DNA of 43,027 nt from Pseudomonadota bacterium (GCA_021816155.1 JAKAZA010000016.1:1-43027), one strand, 5' to 3'; shown: positions 1 to 11,153, counted from the first letter of the stretch. Program-made: numbers and translations. Notes: a model not told the origin generated them from the sequence alone.

Positions 1-1
1 G

Positions 2-829
2 CTCGAGTTCTTCAACCCGATCGCCTCGGTGAAGGACCGCATCGGCGTCGCGATGATCGAGGCGCTCGAGGCCAAGGGCCTGATCGGGCCGAACACGGTG
101 ATCGTGGAGCCGACCAGCGGCAACACCGGCATCGCCCTGGCGTTCGTGGCCGCTGCCAAGGGGCTGAAGCTTATCCTGGTGATGCCGGAGAGCATGTCGA
201 TCGAGCGGCGCAAGATGCTGACTCTTCTCGGCGCGCGCCTGGAGCTCACCCCCGCCGAGCGCGGCATGGCGGGCGCTGTCGCAAGGGCGCGCGAGTTGAT
301 CGGCGAGATCAAGGATGCGGTGATGCCGCAGCAGTTCGAGAACCCCGCGAACCCGCTGATGCACCGCATCTCCACCGCCGAGGAGATCTGGAATGACACG
401 GCGGGGGCGGTGGACGCGGTGGTGTCGGGTGTCGGGACGGCCGGAACGATCACGGGCGTCGGCCAGGTGCTGAAGGCGCGAAAGCCGCAGGTGAAGATGA
501 TCGCGGTCGAGCCGGCCACTTCTCCGGTGCTGTCGGGCGGCCACCCCGGCCCGCACAAGATCCAAGGTCTCGGCGCCGGCTTCGTGCCGGCGATCCTCGA
601 TCGCTCGGTCATGGACGAGGTGGTGCTGGTCTCCAATGACGACGCCTTCGAGATGGCCCGACGGTGCGCGAGGATCGAGGGCGTGCCGGTGGGCGTTTCG
701 GCCGGCGCGGCCCTGACTGCGGCGTTCGACGTGGCTGGCCGCCCCGAGATGACCGGAAAGACGATCGTGACGATCATTCCGAGCTTCGCCGAGCGCTATC
801 TCTCGACGCCGCTCTTCGAGGGCCTTTGA
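2..829 (+). CDS. cysK: Cysteine synthase A / O-acetylserine sulfhydrylase, 5' truncated by window edge
   Basis: Frame 2 open from the window edge ([13 protein letters not shown]...); PLP fold-II motifs [19 protein letters not shown] and [13 protein letters not shown]. Confidence 0.93.
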   Translation, partial: LEFFNPIASVKDRIGVAMIEALEAKGLIGPNTVIVEPTSGNTGIALAFVAAAKGLKLILVMPESMSIERRKMLTLLGARLELTPAERGMAGAVARARELIGEIKDAVMPQQFENPANPLMHRISTAEEIWNDTAGAVDAVVSGVGTAGTITGVGQVLKARKPQVKMIAVEPATSPVLSGGHPGPHKIQGLGAGFVPAILDRSVMDEVVLVSNDDAFEMARRCARIEGVPVGVSAGAALTAAFDVAGRPEMTGKTIVTIIPSFAERYLSTPLFEGL

Positions 830-1257
830 CGACCGACGTCTACGGACCGGAGAAGCGTTCGGCGGTGATGCGTCGTGTAAGGGGCAAGGACACCGCCCCC
901 GAGCTCATCGTGCGGCGCATGCTCTGGCGCCTCGGCGCCCGCTATCGGCTTCACCGGCGCGACCTGCCGGGCAGGCCCGATGTGGCGTTGCCCGGCCGCC
1001 GGCTGGCGATCTTCGTTCACGGCTGTTTCTGGCACGGCCACGACTGCGCGCGCGGCGCCCGGGTGCCGAAGGCGAACCGCGTCTACTGGCTGGACAAGGT
1101 GGCGCGAAACCGGGCCCGTGATGCGGCCGCCCGCGCGGCGCTCGAAGCCCAGGGCTGGTGCGTGGAGACGGTCTGGGAGTGTGAGCTGAAGGACCGCGCA
1201 AGGCTGGAGGCGCGGATGCGTGGTGTGCTCGCCAGCCGGCTCCCTGCGCGGTTATGA
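826..1257 (+). CDS. vsr: Very short patch repair (Vsr) DNA mismatch endonuclease
   Basis: Likely TTG start at 826 overlapping the cysK stop ([26 protein letters not shown]...); Vsr motifs [27 protein letters not shown] and [12 protein letters not shown]. Confidence 0.9.
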   Translation: MTTDVYGPEKRSAVMRRVRGKDTAPELIVRRMLWRLGARYRLHRRDLPGRPDVALPGRRLAIFVHGCFWHGHDCARGARVPKANRVYWLDKVARNRARDAAARAALEAQGWCVETVWECELKDRARLEARMRGVLASRLPARL

Positions 1258-1340
1258 CCGCCCAGGGCGGCGTCGGAGTAAACGCCCCTTAACCCTCGCC
1301 GCAGCTTAATCCGGGGTCACTCACGAGGCAGGACCCCGGC

Positions 1341-3671
1341 ATGGCGGCGGCGGCGCACAGGACCGCATCCGAGATCGTCTGGCAGGCCGTACGCGGAGCC
1401 TGGGACCACGCGGCGGCGGCCCGCCTCCGCGGCGGTCTCACCGCGGCGGCCGGGGCGGCGCTGGCGCTGGCGCTGGCCAGCTGGCGGCCCGGCGACCCGA
1501 GCGTCGACGCCTCGGCTGACGGCGCCGTCGGCAATCTGATGGGCGGCGCCGGCGCGACCATCGCGGATCTCCTGATGCAGGGTCTTGGGGTCACGGCGTG
1601 GCTCGTTTCCGCCATGCTGTTGGCGCTCGGCGTCTCGCGCACTCTCGCCACTCAGCCACTGACCACCCGGACGCCGCTGCGCTGGCGGGCGCTGGCCGGA
1701 GCGTGCGGCGTCGCGGCCCTGGCCGGGGGGCTCGCCGGCTTCGCGCCTCCGGCTATCTGGCCGCTGGGGTGCGGTCTCGGCGGGCTTCTGGGCGACCTCA
1801 TCGGCGCGGGGGGCGACAAGCTGGCCGCGGTGATCGACTTCGGCCCGGCTGCGCCGATCGTCTCCGCGCTGCTCGCCGCCGGCGGCCTCGGGCTTTGCGC
1901 CTTCGCGCTGGGCGTCCAGTCCCGTCACGTCCAGTCGCTGCTGCTGCGGCGCCGGGCGTCCGCCCGGCCAGCGCCGAAGCCCAGGCCGGCGGAACCGGCG
2001 CCGGCCGCACGCCGGCAGCCGGTCGCCTTTGCCGCCGCGCCGGCGCTTGTCGAGGAGGCTCAGGCTCCGAGCGAGGCCTCCCCTTTGGCGATCAGGTCGC
2101 CGAAGACGACCCAGAAGCCGTCCGCCCGGGAGGCGCGCGAGCGTCAGCCGAGCCTGCCTTTCGCCGCCGAGCAAACGGGCTTCCACATGCCCGAGCTCGC
2201 CATGCTGGCCAAGTCGAAGCCACGCTCCGAGACGTTCGACGAGGGCGCGCTGCGGCAGAACGCCAAGGTCCTGGAGGGCGTCCTGGCGGAATTCGGGGTG
2301 CGCGGCCAGATCGACCAGATCCGGCCCGGGCCGGTAGTCACGCTCTACGAACTCGTCCCCGCGCCAGGCGTGAAATCGGCGCGGGTCGTGGCGCTCTGCG
2401 ACGACATCGCCCGCTCGATGAGCGTCTCCGCATGCCGCGTCAGCGTGGTCTCGGGCCGCAACGCGATCGGCATCGAGCTGCCTAACCCGAAGCGCGAGAC
2501 CGTCTTTCTGCGCGACCTGCTGGCCTCGCCCGAGTATGAGAAGCAAGGCGTCGTGTTGCCCCTGGCGCTGGGCGAGACGATCGGCGGGGAGCCGTACATC
2601 GCCGACCTGTCGCGGATGCCGCACCTCCTGATCGCGGGCACGACCGGCTCGGGCAAATCGGTGGGGGTCAACGCGATGATCCTCTCGATCCTCTACCGCC
2701 TGCCGCCCGACAAGTGCCGCTTCATCATGATCGATCCGAAAATGCTGGAGCTGTCCGCCTACGACGGCATTCCGCACCTCCTGGCGCCGGTCGTGACCGA
2801 CCCGAAGAAGGCGATCGTCGCGCTGAAGTGGACGGTGCGCGAGATGGAGGACCGCTATCGCCGCATGTCAAAGATCGGCGTGCGCAACGTGGCGGGCTAC
2901 AACGAGCGCGCCCAAGAGGCGATCGCCAAGGGTGAGCACTTTGTGCGCACTGTGCAGACCGGCTTCGATGAGCAGGGGCGGCCAATCTACGAGGAAGAGC
3001 GGCTGAACCCGGAGCCGATGCCGTATCTGGTGGTTGTGATCGACGAGGTCGCCGACCTCATGATGGTGGCCGGCAAGGATATCGAAGGCGCCGTGCAGCG
3101 CCTGGCCCAGATGGCCCGCGCCGCCGGCATCCACCTGATCATGGCGACCCAGCGGCCGTCAGTGGATGTGATCACGGGCACCATCAAGGCCAATTTCCCC
3201 ACGCGGATCAGCTTCCAGGTTACTTCCAAGATCGACGCACGCACGATCCTGGGCGAGCAGGGCGCCGAACAGCTGCTGGGCCAGGGCGACATGCTCTACA
3301 TGGCCGGCGGTGGGCGCATCACGCGCCTGCACGGTCCGTTCGTGTCCGACGGCGAGGTCGAGACCGTGGCGCGGTTCCTGCGCGAGCAGGGCCAGCCCCG
3401 CTACGTCGAGGAGGTCACCGCCGCGGCTGAGGAGGACGAAGACCTGGGGGGCGAGGGCGTCCGCGGCGAGGGGGTGGGCAACGACCTCTACGACCAGGCG
3501 GTGGCCGTGGTCACGCGCGACCGCAAGGCGTCGACCAGCTACATCCAACGGCGGCTGCAGATCGGCTACAATCGCGCGGCCTCGCTGATGGAGCGGATGG
3601 AGCGCGAGGGCGTGGTGGGCGCCGCCAATCACGCCGGCAAGCGCGAGATACTGGTCGGTCCGCCACCCTGA
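1341..3671 (+). CDS. ftsK: DNA translocase FtsK
   Basis: N-terminal hydrophobic segments, Walker A GTTGSGKSVGVNAMI, Walker B YLVVVIDEVADLMM, C-terminal winged-helix gamma domain (ASTSYIQRRLQIGYNRAASLME). Confidence 0.96.
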   Translation: MAAAAHRTASEIVWQAVRGAWDHAAAARLRGGLTAAAGAALALALASWRPGDPSVDASADGAVGNLMGGAGATIADLLMQGLGVTAWLVSAMLLALGVSRTLATQPLTTRTPLRWRALAGACGVAALAGGLAGFAPPAIWPLGCGLGGLLGDLIGAGGDKLAAVIDFGPAAPIVSALLAAGGLGLCAFALGVQSRHVQSLLLRRRASARPAPKPRPAEPAPAARRQPVAFAAAPALVEEAQAPSEASPLAIRSPKTTQKPSAREARERQPSLPFAAEQTGFHMPELAMLAKSKPRSETFDEGALRQNAKVLEGVLAEFGVRGQIDQIRPGPVVTLYELVPAPGVKSARVVALCDDIARSMSVSACRVSVVSGRNAIGIELPNPKRETVFLRDLLASPEYEKQGVVLPLALGETIGGEPYIADLSRMPHLLIAGTTGSGKSVGVNAMILSILYRLPPDKCRFIMIDPKMLELSAYDGIPHLLAPVVTDPKKAIVALKWTVREMEDRYRRMSKIGVRNVAGYNERAQEAIAKGEHFVRTVQTGFDEQGRPIYEEERLNPEPMPYLVVVIDEVADLMMVAGKDIEGAVQRLAQMARAAGIHLIMATQRPSVDVITGTIKANFPTRISFQVTSKIDARTILGEQGAEQLLGQGDMLYMAGGGRITRLHGPFVSDGEVETVARFLREQGQPRYVEEVTAAAEEDEDLGGEGVRGEGVGNDLYDQAVAVVTRDRKASTSYIQRRLQIGYNRAASLMERMEREGVVGAANHAGKREILVGPPP

Positions 3672-3691
3672 GGCGGGCGCATCACGCCCAT

Positions 3692-3708
3692 GTTCAGCCC
3701 CAGTTCAG
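3692..3708. promoter_or_regulatory. Direct repeat GTTCAG-N5-GTTCAG (11-bp period) upstream of lolA; candidate response-regulator site
   Basis: tGTTCAGccccaGTTCAGgg read directly; one-helical-turn spacing, about 50 bp upstream of the lolA start. Confidence 0.35.
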
Positions 3709-3757
3709 GGCGACATGCCATTGGCGCGGGAAGGGCTGATGCGCATATGGAGCTCCG

Positions 3758-4390
3758 ATGAGCTTTCTTCCGATACGGCGGGCGGTGATCGCGGCCGCGG
3801 CCGCCGCGCTCGCCGTCGCGACATTCGCGGGGCCCGCACTCGCCGACGCGGCCCGGGACGGTTTGATCTCGCGCGCCGTGGGCTACCTCGACGGCGTCAA
3901 CGACGTGAAGGCCCGCTTTGTCCAGAGCAACGCCCGCGGCGAGGTCGCGGAGGGCACCGTCTATCTGGCGCGGCCTGGCCGCGCGCGCTTCGAGTACGAT
4001 GCGCCGGCGGGTCTGCTGATCACGTCCGACGGGAAGACCGTGGCGATCTACAACACCCGCCTGAAGAGCGTGCAGCGGGTGTCGCTCGCCTCGACGCCGC
4101 TCGCGGTGTTCCTGGCCGAGCACATCCGCCTTGACCGTGGCGCCCACGTGACGCGCGTCGACCATCAGCCCGACGGGTTCTCGATCACGGCGCGCAATGA
4201 CCGCAGCCCGGCTGGCGGCGAGATCACGCTCTTCTTCGATGACCACCCGTTGCGGCTCGCCGGATGGACGATCGTCGACGCCCAGGCGCGCGTGACGCGC
4301 GTATCGCTGGGGCCGCTGACGCCATTCACCCCAACCGCGGCATTCTTCAGTCAGGGCCCGCCGCCGCCGGGGGGTGTGACACGCTGGTGA
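3758..4390 (+). CDS. lolA: Outer-membrane lipoprotein carrier protein LolA
   Basis: Signal peptide, then LolA-like VNDVKARFVQSNARGEVAEGTVYLARPGRARFEYDAPAGLLITSDGKTVAIYN. Confidence 0.88.
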   Translation: MSFLPIRRAVIAAAAAALAVATFAGPALADAARDGLISRAVGYLDGVNDVKARFVQSNARGEVAEGTVYLARPGRARFEYDAPAGLLITSDGKTVAIYNTRLKSVQRVSLASTPLAVFLAEHIRLDRGAHVTRVDHQPDGFSITARNDRSPAGGEITLFFDDHPLRLAGWTIVDAQARVTRVSLGPLTPFTPTAAFFSQGPPPPGGVTRW

Positions 4391-4415
4391 CAATCAAGCA
4401 GAACCAACCCGCGGC

Positions 4416-4446
4416 TTGACTTTCGTGGTCGGGAGTTGCATATATA
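4416..4446 (+). promoter_or_regulatory. Sigma70-type promoter in the lolA-xth intergenic region
   Basis: TTGACT (4416-4421), then CATATA (4439-4444, 17-nt spacer) or TATATA (4441-4446, 19-nt spacer); AT-rich against the GC-rich background. Confidence 0.65.
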
Positions 4447-4451
4447 CCACT

Positions 4452-4570
4452 ATCGCGGCGGATCACCCGACCTGAGCCGCGCGAACCGTGCCGGAACCAA
4501 TCCCCTCCCGGCGGCGGCAAGAGAGACGACTAGCCCGGGCGCGGAAACAGCGTCCGGGCTCTTCTTTTTG
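4452..4570 (+). ncRNA. Candidate small RNA (or structured xth leader), about 120 nt
   Basis: Flanked by promoter and strong intrinsic terminator; predicted hairpins GCGGC..GCCGC and GCCGG..CCGGC with C-rich loops (ggatcacccgacctga; aaccaatcccctcc); no plausible coding. Confidence 0.6.
4532..4569 (+). terminator. Rho-independent terminator
   Basis: AGCCCGGGCGC-GGAAACA-GCGTCCGGGCT (11-bp stem, one G-T pair), then CTTCTTTTT. Confidence 0.85.
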
Positions 4571-4585
4571 CGCTACCACGCTTCG

Positions 4586-5392
<807 letters not shown>

Positions 5393-5458
5393 TTCGCACC
5401 CGGCTTCTTCGTGCGCTGGACGGACTTCTCCTTGCCCTCGGCTGTCCTCCGCCGCGAT

Positions 5459-5980
5459 TCAAGCCGCTTCGTCCCGCGCCGCCTTGCGGACCTTTGCCAC
5501 GGCGCGGTTGCGCTTCAGGCGCGAAAGGTAGTCGATGAACAGCACGCCCTCGAGATGGTCGATCTCGTGCTGAATACAGGTGGCGAAGAGACCGTCGGCC
5601 TCCTCTTCGACCGCATCGCCCTGGTAGTTCAGGTAGCGCAGGCGCACCGTGGCCGGCCGCTGCACCTCCTCGTAGATTTCGGGGACGGATAGGCAACCTT
5701 CCTCGTAGGGCGCCAGTTCCTCCGACGTCCAGACAATCTCCGGATTGACGAAGAATCGAGGCTCCTTGGGCGCGTCGCCGCGCGCAAGATCCATGACGAT
5801 GACGCGCTTGGGCACGCCGACCTGAATGGCGGCCAGACCGATGCCCGGGGCGTCGTACATCGTCTCGAGCATGTCATCCATCAGCGCGCGCAGGTCGTCA
5901 TCGACCCGCGCGACGGGCGCCGACTTCTGCTTCAGGACCTTCAGATCCTGGTCGACCGTGAGGATGCGGCGGACGCTCAT
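5459..5980 (-). CDS. def: Peptide deformylase
   Basis: All three motifs: [27 protein letters not shown]. Start ATG at 5980. Confidence 0.96.
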   Translation of the reverse strand: MSVRRILTVDQDLKVLKQKSAPVARVDDDLRALMDDMLETMYDAPGIGLAAIQVGVPKRVIVMDLARGDAPKEPRFFVNPEIVWTSEELAPYEEGCLSVPEIYEEVQRPATVRLRYLNYQGDAVEEEADGLFATCIQHEIDHLEGVLFIDYLSRLKRNRAVAKVRKAARDEAA

Positions 5981-7215
5981 GCCGCGGAGGTAGGGGCGGC
6001 CTTCTGCAGCGTCAAGACGGACGCATCGCCGCTGGTCCCCAGCTTGGCGAGCGGGCGCACGGCCGACTGCACGGGTGAAAGCTCCACGATCTCGCGGCCC
6101 TCGTGGTCGGCCGCAAAGTCCTCGAAGCGTCGCGCCTGGGTCAACACCTGCGTCTCCAGCGAGCCGGCGAACTCGTTGTAGCGCTTGACCGAGTCCTCCA
6201 GCGACTTGCCGAGCTTCAGCGCGTGGCCGCCCATAGCCGCGATGCGGCGATAGAGCTCGCGGCCGAGATCGGCCACCTGCTGGGCGCTCTTTGCCTGGTC
6301 CTCCACCCGCCAGCCGTAGGCGACCGCCTTGCAGAGCGCGAACAGCGTCGTGGGCGTCACCACCAGGACGCGCTTGTCCATGGCTTCGGTCATCAGGTCG
6401 GGCGCCCGCTCCAGCGCGGCGGCCAGGAACCCGTCGCCGGGCACGAACATCGCAACGAAGTCCGGCGAGCCCTCGGCTTTGAACTGGTCCCAGTAGGCCT
6501 TGGCCGAGAGGCCGGAGATGTGGCTGCGCACGCTTTGCGCATGACGCGCATAGGCCGCCTCCCGCGCGGCGTCGTCGGGGGCGTCCTGGGCGTCGAGGAA
6601 AGCGTTCAGAGAGCACTTGGCGTCGATCACGAAGACGGCGCCTCCGGGCAGCCGCACCTTCACGTCCGGCCGCCGCCGCCCTTCCTCGGTCTCGACGCTG
6701 AACTGCTCCTCGAAGTCGAACCGGCGGGCGAGGCCCGCGGCCTCCAGCACGTTGCGGAGCGTCTGTTCGCCCCAGCGGCCCTGCACCCCGGCGCCACGTC
6801 TGAGCGCCGCGGAGAGCTTGCGCGCTTCTTCCTGCGTGGCGGCCGAGGCGGCCAGCAGAGTCTCGATCTGCTGCTTCAGTCCACCCGCCTCTTCGGCCCG
6901 CGCCTTCTCGGCGGCCGCCGTCTGCAGCTCGAACCTCGACAGCATGTCAGACACCGGTTTCAACTGGGCCTCGAGCTTGGCCTGCGCGAGCCGCTCCTGC
7001 GCTTCGAATGTCTCGCCGGCACGCCTGACCAGCGCGTCCGCCACAGCCTGCGCGGCGTGCGCGGCCTGCGCCTTCAGGGTCTCCGAGTTCGCCTCCAGCA
7101 GCCGGGCCCGCTCCTCCGCCCGCGCAGCGCGGCCCCGTTCGATGGCGGCCCAGGCGGCGGCCGCGCCCGCAACAAGCGCGAGGACGGCGGCGAGAATGAC
7201 GAGCGCGGCGTTCAT
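5977..7215 (-). CDS. rmuC: DNA recombination protein RmuC
   Basis: N-terminal TM and coiled coil, RmuC core [78 protein letters not shown]; 4-nt overlap with def. Confidence 0.93.
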   Translation of the reverse strand: MNAALVILAAVLALVAGAAAAWAAIERGRAARAEERARLLEANSETLKAQAAHAAQAVADALVRRAGETFEAQERLAQAKLEAQLKPVSDMLSRFELQTAAAEKARAEEAGGLKQQIETLLAASAATQEEARKLSAALRRGAGVQGRWGEQTLRNVLEAAGLARRFDFEEQFSVETEEGRRRPDVKVRLPGGAVFVIDAKCSLNAFLDAQDAPDDAAREAAYARHAQSVRSHISGLSAKAYWDQFKAEGSPDFVAMFVPGDGFLAAALERAPDLMTEAMDKRVLVVTPTTLFALCKAVAYGWRVEDQAKSAQQVADLGRELYRRIAAMGGHALKLGKSLEDSVKRYNEFAGSLETQVLTQARRFEDFAADHEGREIVELSPVQSAVRPLAKLGTSGDASVLTLQKAAPTSAA

Positions 7216-7275
7216 GCTGTGTTCGTAGCAGAGTCGTGGCCGCGCGTAACGTCGCCGAGCAGTTTGGGTCGTGCG

Positions 7276-7878
7276 TCAGGCTGGCCGCCGCGCCCGCAGC
7301 GCCTGGGCGATGGTGCCGTCGTCCAGCCAGTCGAGGTCGCCGCCGACCGGGACGCCGCGGGCCAGCGACGTGACGGTCACGTCGGCGCCTGCCAGGCGGT
7401 CGGCGACGTAATGGGCGGTCGTCTGGCCATCGACGGTCGCCGGCAGCGCCAGGATCACCTCCGCCACGGCCGGGGCATGGGCGCGTTCGACGAGGCCGCC
7501 GACGCGCAGCGACTCCGGGCCGACCCCGTCGAGTGCGGAGAGCAGCCCGCCCAGCACGTGATACCTGCCGCGGTAGGCGCCCGCGCGCTCCATCGCCCAA
7601 AGCGCGCCCACCTCTTCGACGACGCAGATGAGCGCGGCTTCGCGCGTAGGGTCGGCGCAGATGGCGCAAGGGTCGCGCGTGTCGAGCGATCCGCACACGG
7701 CGCAGGTCTTCACGCGCGCCGCAGCTTCGGCGAGGGCGTCGGCGAGCGGGCGGAGCAGTTGTTCGCGGCGCTTCAGCAGCGTGAGGGCCGCGCGGCGGGC
7801 CGAGCGCGGCCCGAGGCCCGGCAGTTTGGCCAGCAGCGCGATCAGCCGCTCGATCTCGGGCCCGGCGGACGCCGCCAA
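7276..7878 (-). CDS. recR: Recombination protein RecR
   Basis: [27 protein letters not shown], zinc finger [16 protein letters not shown], Toprim [13 protein letters not shown]; probable TTG start at 7878. Confidence 0.94.
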   Translation of the reverse strand: MAASAGPEIERLIALLAKLPGLGPRSARRAALTLLKRREQLLRPLADALAEAAARVKTCAVCGSLDTRDPCAICADPTREAALICVVEEVGALWAMERAGAYRGRYHVLGGLLSALDGVGPESLRVGGLVERAHAPAVAEVILALPATVDGQTTAHYVADRLAGADVTVTSLARGVPVGGDLDWLDDGTIAQALRARRPA

Positions 7879-7879
7879 G

Positions 7880-8206
7880 TCAGAACCTCGGCATGCCCGG
7901 CAGGTTGAGCCCCGCCAGCGGCCCGGTGGCGTCGCGCAGCATGGCCTGCTGCTCGGCGTCGAGCTTGCGGCGCGCATCGGCGTGGGCGGCGCGGATCAGA
8001 TCGGCGAGGATCTCGCCTTCGCCCGACACCATCAGCGAAGGGTCGATGGAGAGCCGGGTCATGTCGCCCATGCCCTTCAGCGCCAGACGCACCATGCCGG
8101 CGCCGGAGACCCCCTCGGCCTCGAGCGAGGCGAGTTTCTCCTGCGCCGCCTTCATCTTGTCCTGCATGGCCGCGGCCTGCTTCATCAGCTCGCCGAGATC
8201 TTTCAT
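7880..8206 (-). CDS. YbaB/EbfC family nucleoid-associated protein
   Basis: [32 protein letters not shown]...[12 protein letters not shown]; dnaX-ybaB-recR synteny. Confidence 0.92.
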   Translation of the reverse strand: MKDLGELMKQAAAMQDKMKAAQEKLASLEAEGVSGAGMVRLALKGMGDMTRLSIDPSLMVSGEGEILADLIRAAHADARRKLDAEQQAMLRDATGPLAGLNLPGMPRF

Positions 8207-10011
8207 TCGCCCTCCTCGTCGTCCTCGGTCTCGGTGGCCGCCACGCCGGTCTCGACCGGCGCGGCGCCGCGCAGCTCCACGATCTCCGCGCCCGGGAACA
8301 TCTCCATCACCTGACGGATGAACGGGTCAGCCAACGCCTCGGCGCGGAACGCTTCGTCGGCGCGTTGCGCCTGCTCTTCCAGGGTCTCCGCGCCACCCCC
8401 CGTTTCGGCGCCCACCAGCCACGGCTGGCCGGTCCACTCCTTCAGCCGCGCCGCGAGGCGTTGCGCCAGATTGTTGGGAGCGCCGGGCGCCGGCTCGAAC
8501 GCGATCGCGCCGGTCTTGAAGCTGATCAGGCGTACGTACTTCTGTACGTCGAGCCGCAGCTGGATGTCCCGGCGCGTGTCGATGAGTGCGACCACTTCCT
8601 CGAAGGTGCGGGGCTGCGGCTGCGACTGCGACTCCGCGACCGGCGAGGGGCGCGGCTTGGCGACCATGCGCGTGGCCACGCCCGCCGATCCGCGCAGGCC
8701 GCCGCCGGACGCGGGCGGCCCCGAAATGGCGCCGATATCGCCGCCCTCGCGCAGCGCCCTCAGCGCCTCCTCGGGGCCGGGCAGGTCTGCGGCGTAGGCG
8801 AGGCGGATCAGCGCCATCTCGACGGCGGCGGCCGGGTCGGGCGCGCGGCGCACTTCGTCGTAGGCGCGCAGCAGCATCTGCCAGAGCCGGGCGAGACTGG
8901 CGCCGGAGACGGCCGCGCCGATCGCGGTGATCCGTTGCGCCTGATCCTTGGGCAGCACCAGCGCCTCGGGGCCGATAGCCTTGGCGAGGCTGGCGCCGTG
9001 GCAGTGCTCCATGAGGTCGCTCATCACGGTCGCCGGGTCGGCCCCGTAGCCGAAGATCACGCGAAACGCCTCGATCGCGGCTCCGGCCTCGCCGCGCACG
9101 CACTTCTCGAAGAGATCGATGGTCTGGGCCCGGTCGGCCAGCCCCAGCATGTCCCGCACCACGGCCTGCGTGACCTGGCCGCCGGCCTCGACCTGCACCA
9201 GCGCCTGGTCGAGCAGCGACTGGGCGTCGCGCACTGAGCCCTCGGCGGCCCTCGCGATCAGCGCGATCGCGTCGGCCTCGATCCGCACCCCCTCGCGCTC
9301 GGCGATCGCGTGCAGGTTGCCTCCGATCACCTCGGGCTCGACCCGGCGCAGGTCGAAGCGCTGGCAGCGTGAAAGGATGGTCACCGGAACCTTCCGGATC
9401 TCGGTGGTGGCGAAGATGAACTTGGCGTGCGGCGGCGGCTCTTCCAGCGTCTTCAGCAGCGCGTTGAACGCCGCCGTCGAGAGCATGTGCACCTCGTCGA
9501 TGATGTAGACCTTGTAGCGAGCCTCGACCGGCGCGTAGCGCACGCCGTCCAGCAGTTCGCGCATCTCGTCGACGCGCGAACGGCTCGCCGCGTCGAGCTC
9601 CAGCACGTCCATGTGCCGCCCCTCGACGATGGCGCGGCAGTGGCGGCCCTCGGCCGCGAGGCCGGTGACGCTCGGCTCGTGGATCTCGTCGCTCTCGTAG
9701 TTGAGCGCCCGCGCCAGCAACCGGGCCGTCGTGGTCTTGCCCACCCCGCGCACTCCGGTGAGCATGAAGGCGTGGGCGATGCGGCCGCTGGCGAACGCGT
9801 TCTTGAGCGTCCGGACCATGGCCTCCTGACCGATCAGGTCGTCGAAGGCCTTCGGCCGGTACTTGCGCGCGATGACCGTATAGTGGCCAGCCTCTTCGGC
9901 CGGGGCGGCTGTGGCCACGGGCGCGCCGCCGAACATGTCGGCCGTCGCCGTATCGGCCTCGGCCGGCGCCGAATTCGGCTCTGCGGGGGACTGATCGTCC
10001 TGGTCGGCCAT
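8203..10011 (-). CDS. dnaX: DNA polymerase III subunit gamma/tau
   Basis: YRPKAFDDLIGQEAMVRTLKNAFASGRIAHAFMLTGVRGVGKTTTARLLARALN; start MADQDD at 10011 (the track ORF runs further upstream). Confidence 0.94.
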   Translation of the reverse strand: MADQDDQSPAEPNSAPAEADTATADMFGGAPVATAAPAEEAGHYTVIARKYRPKAFDDLIGQEAMVRTLKNAFASGRIAHAFMLTGVRGVGKTTTARLLARALNYESDEIHEPSVTGLAAEGRHCRAIVEGRHMDVLELDAASRSRVDEMRELLDGVRYAPVEARYKVYIIDEVHMLSTAAFNALLKTLEEPPPHAKFIFATTEIRKVPVTILSRCQRFDLRRVEPEVIGGNLHAIAEREGVRIEADAIALIARAAEGSVRDAQSLLDQALVQVEAGGQVTQAVVRDMLGLADRAQTIDLFEKCVRGEAGAAIEAFRVIFGYGADPATVMSDLMEHCHGASLAKAIGPEALVLPKDQAQRITAIGAAVSGASLARLWQMLLRAYDEVRRAPDPAAAVEMALIRLAYAADLPGPEEALRALREGGDIGAISGPPASGGGLRGSAGVATRMVAKPRPSPVAESQSQPQPRTFEEVVALIDTRRDIQLRLDVQKYVRLISFKTGAIAFEPAPGAPNNLAQRLAARLKEWTGQPWLVGAETGGGAETLEEQAQRADEAFRAEALADPFIRQVMEMFPGAEIVELRGAAPVETGVAATETEDDEEGE

Positions 10012-10036
10012 ATACTCTGGGCGGGCTGGAAGCGGT

Positions 10037-10130
10037 GGAGACCGGCAGACGACCCGGAGCAAAACTCGTTACGGCTGCTTCCTTCCGGACCTGACCGGGT
10101 TGGCGAGGCCTCCGCCCATCGCCGATCTCC
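10037..10130 (-). ncRNA. ffs: Signal recognition particle RNA, small bacterial (4.5S) type
   Basis: Plus strand has GGCTGCTTCCTTCCGGACCTGACCGGGTT, complement of the universal AGGTCAGGTCCGGAAGGAAGCAGCC core; terminal helix GGAGACCGG / CCGATCTCC; next to dnaX. Ends approximate. Confidence 0.93.
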
Positions 10131-10136
10131 GAGACC

Positions 10137-10165
10137 TATATCGCGTGCGGAGCCGGCCTGCGCAA
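10137..10165 (-). promoter_or_regulatory. Promoter of ffs
   Basis: On minus strand: TTGCGC (10165-10160), 17-nt spacer, GATATA (10142-10137), about 7 nt before the RNA 5' end. Confidence 0.6.
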
Positions 10166-10229
10166 GCGCGGCGCAGGTTCCAGGGCGCCGACTGCTGACG
10201 CGCCGCCCGTCGCGCGCTAAGAGCGAAGC

Positions 10230-11153
10230 ATGCCTCTCTCAGCCTTCATGAACGTCTTCGCCGGCAATCCGCTCGACCGTGCGAGCGACCGGCGCGCCAA
10301 CGCCGCGTGGGTGGCGGGCAAGCTCGCCGACCCTGGCAGCCTCGCGCTCGTGATGTGGAACGGCAAGCCGATGGTAGAGAAGCGCGAGGGCGGCGGCAGC
10401 CAGATCGCCTACGTCCGCGCCGACCTGGCGAGCGAGCTCGCAGGCGGATTGGAGCGCCTCCTCTTCATGGGCCTCTGGAATGAGACCGCGGTGTTCGCGC
10501 TCGACATGGAGGGGCGGGCCGATCCGGCGGACGGGCCGCTCGCGGGGCTCGGACGCTTCGAGGATCTGCGGGCCATCGCCCTCGATGTGCCGCAGGCCGA
10601 CGCCGGCATTCTGGCCACCGCCAAGGCGATGTTCGAGTGGCGTCGGCGACATCGCCACTGCGCCGCCTGCGGCGGGCCCAGCGAGCCGTCCGACGGCGGC
10701 TGGAAGCGAATCTGTCCCTCCTGCAAGGCCGAGCACTTCCCGCGCACCGACCCGGTGGTGATCATGCTGCCGACGCGGGGCGAGACCTGCCTGCTCGGCC
10801 GCCAGGCGGCATGGCCGAAGGGCACCTATTCCGCGTTGGCCGGCTTCCTGGAGCCGGGCGAGAACATCGAGGAAGCCTGCGCGCGCGAAATCTGGGAGGA
10901 AGCCGGCCTCAGGACGGCCAGGGTGCGCTACCACTCGACCCAGCCCTGGCCGTACCCCTCGTCGCTGATGATAGGCCTGATCGCCGAGGTCGAGGACGGC
11001 GAGGCCGCCCCCGACCAGACCGAGCTCGAGGAGGTGCGCTGGTTCACCCGCGAGGAGGCGAAGGTGCTGGTCACCAGCGGATTGCCCGACGCCCGGGCGC
11101 CGGGCGCCGTCGCGATCGCACACCAGCTGATCAAGGCCTGGGCGGAGGAGTAG
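10230..11153 (+). CDS. nudC: NAD(+)/NADH diphosphatase (NUDIX, zinc ribbon)
   Basis: Zinc ribbon HCAACGGPSEPSDGGWKRICPSC, Nudix box GFLEPGENIEEACAREIWEEAGL. Confidence 0.93.
   Translation: MPLSAFMNVFAGNPLDRASDRRANAAWVAGKLADPGSLALVMWNGKPMVEKREGGGSQIAYVRADLASELAGGLERLLFMGLWNETAVFALDMEGRADPADGPLAGLGRFEDLRAIALDVPQADAGILATAKAMFEWRRRHRHCAACGGPSEPSDGGWKRICPSCKAEHFPRTDPVVIMLPTRGETCLLGRQAAWPKGTYSALAGFLEPGENIEEACAREIWEEAGLRTARVRYHSTQPWPYPSSLMIGLIAEVEDGEAAPDQTELEEVRWFTREEAKVLVTSGLPDARAPGAVAIAHQLIKAWAEE

Noticed and set aside
1286-1312. TTAA-N13-TTAA upstream of ftsK as a CtrA box
   Set aside because: The CtrA consensus is TTAA-N7-TTAA; spacing here is 13, so only isolated half-sites are supported.
1317-2777. 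486-aa minus-strand ORF antisense to ftsK
   Set aside because: High-GC shadow ORF, Arg/Gly/His-rich with no domain; ftsK on the plus strand is unmistakable.
6103-7908. 601-aa plus-strand ORF opposite rmuC and recR
   Set aside because: Mirror reading frame of two clearly coding minus-strand genes; low-complexity composition.
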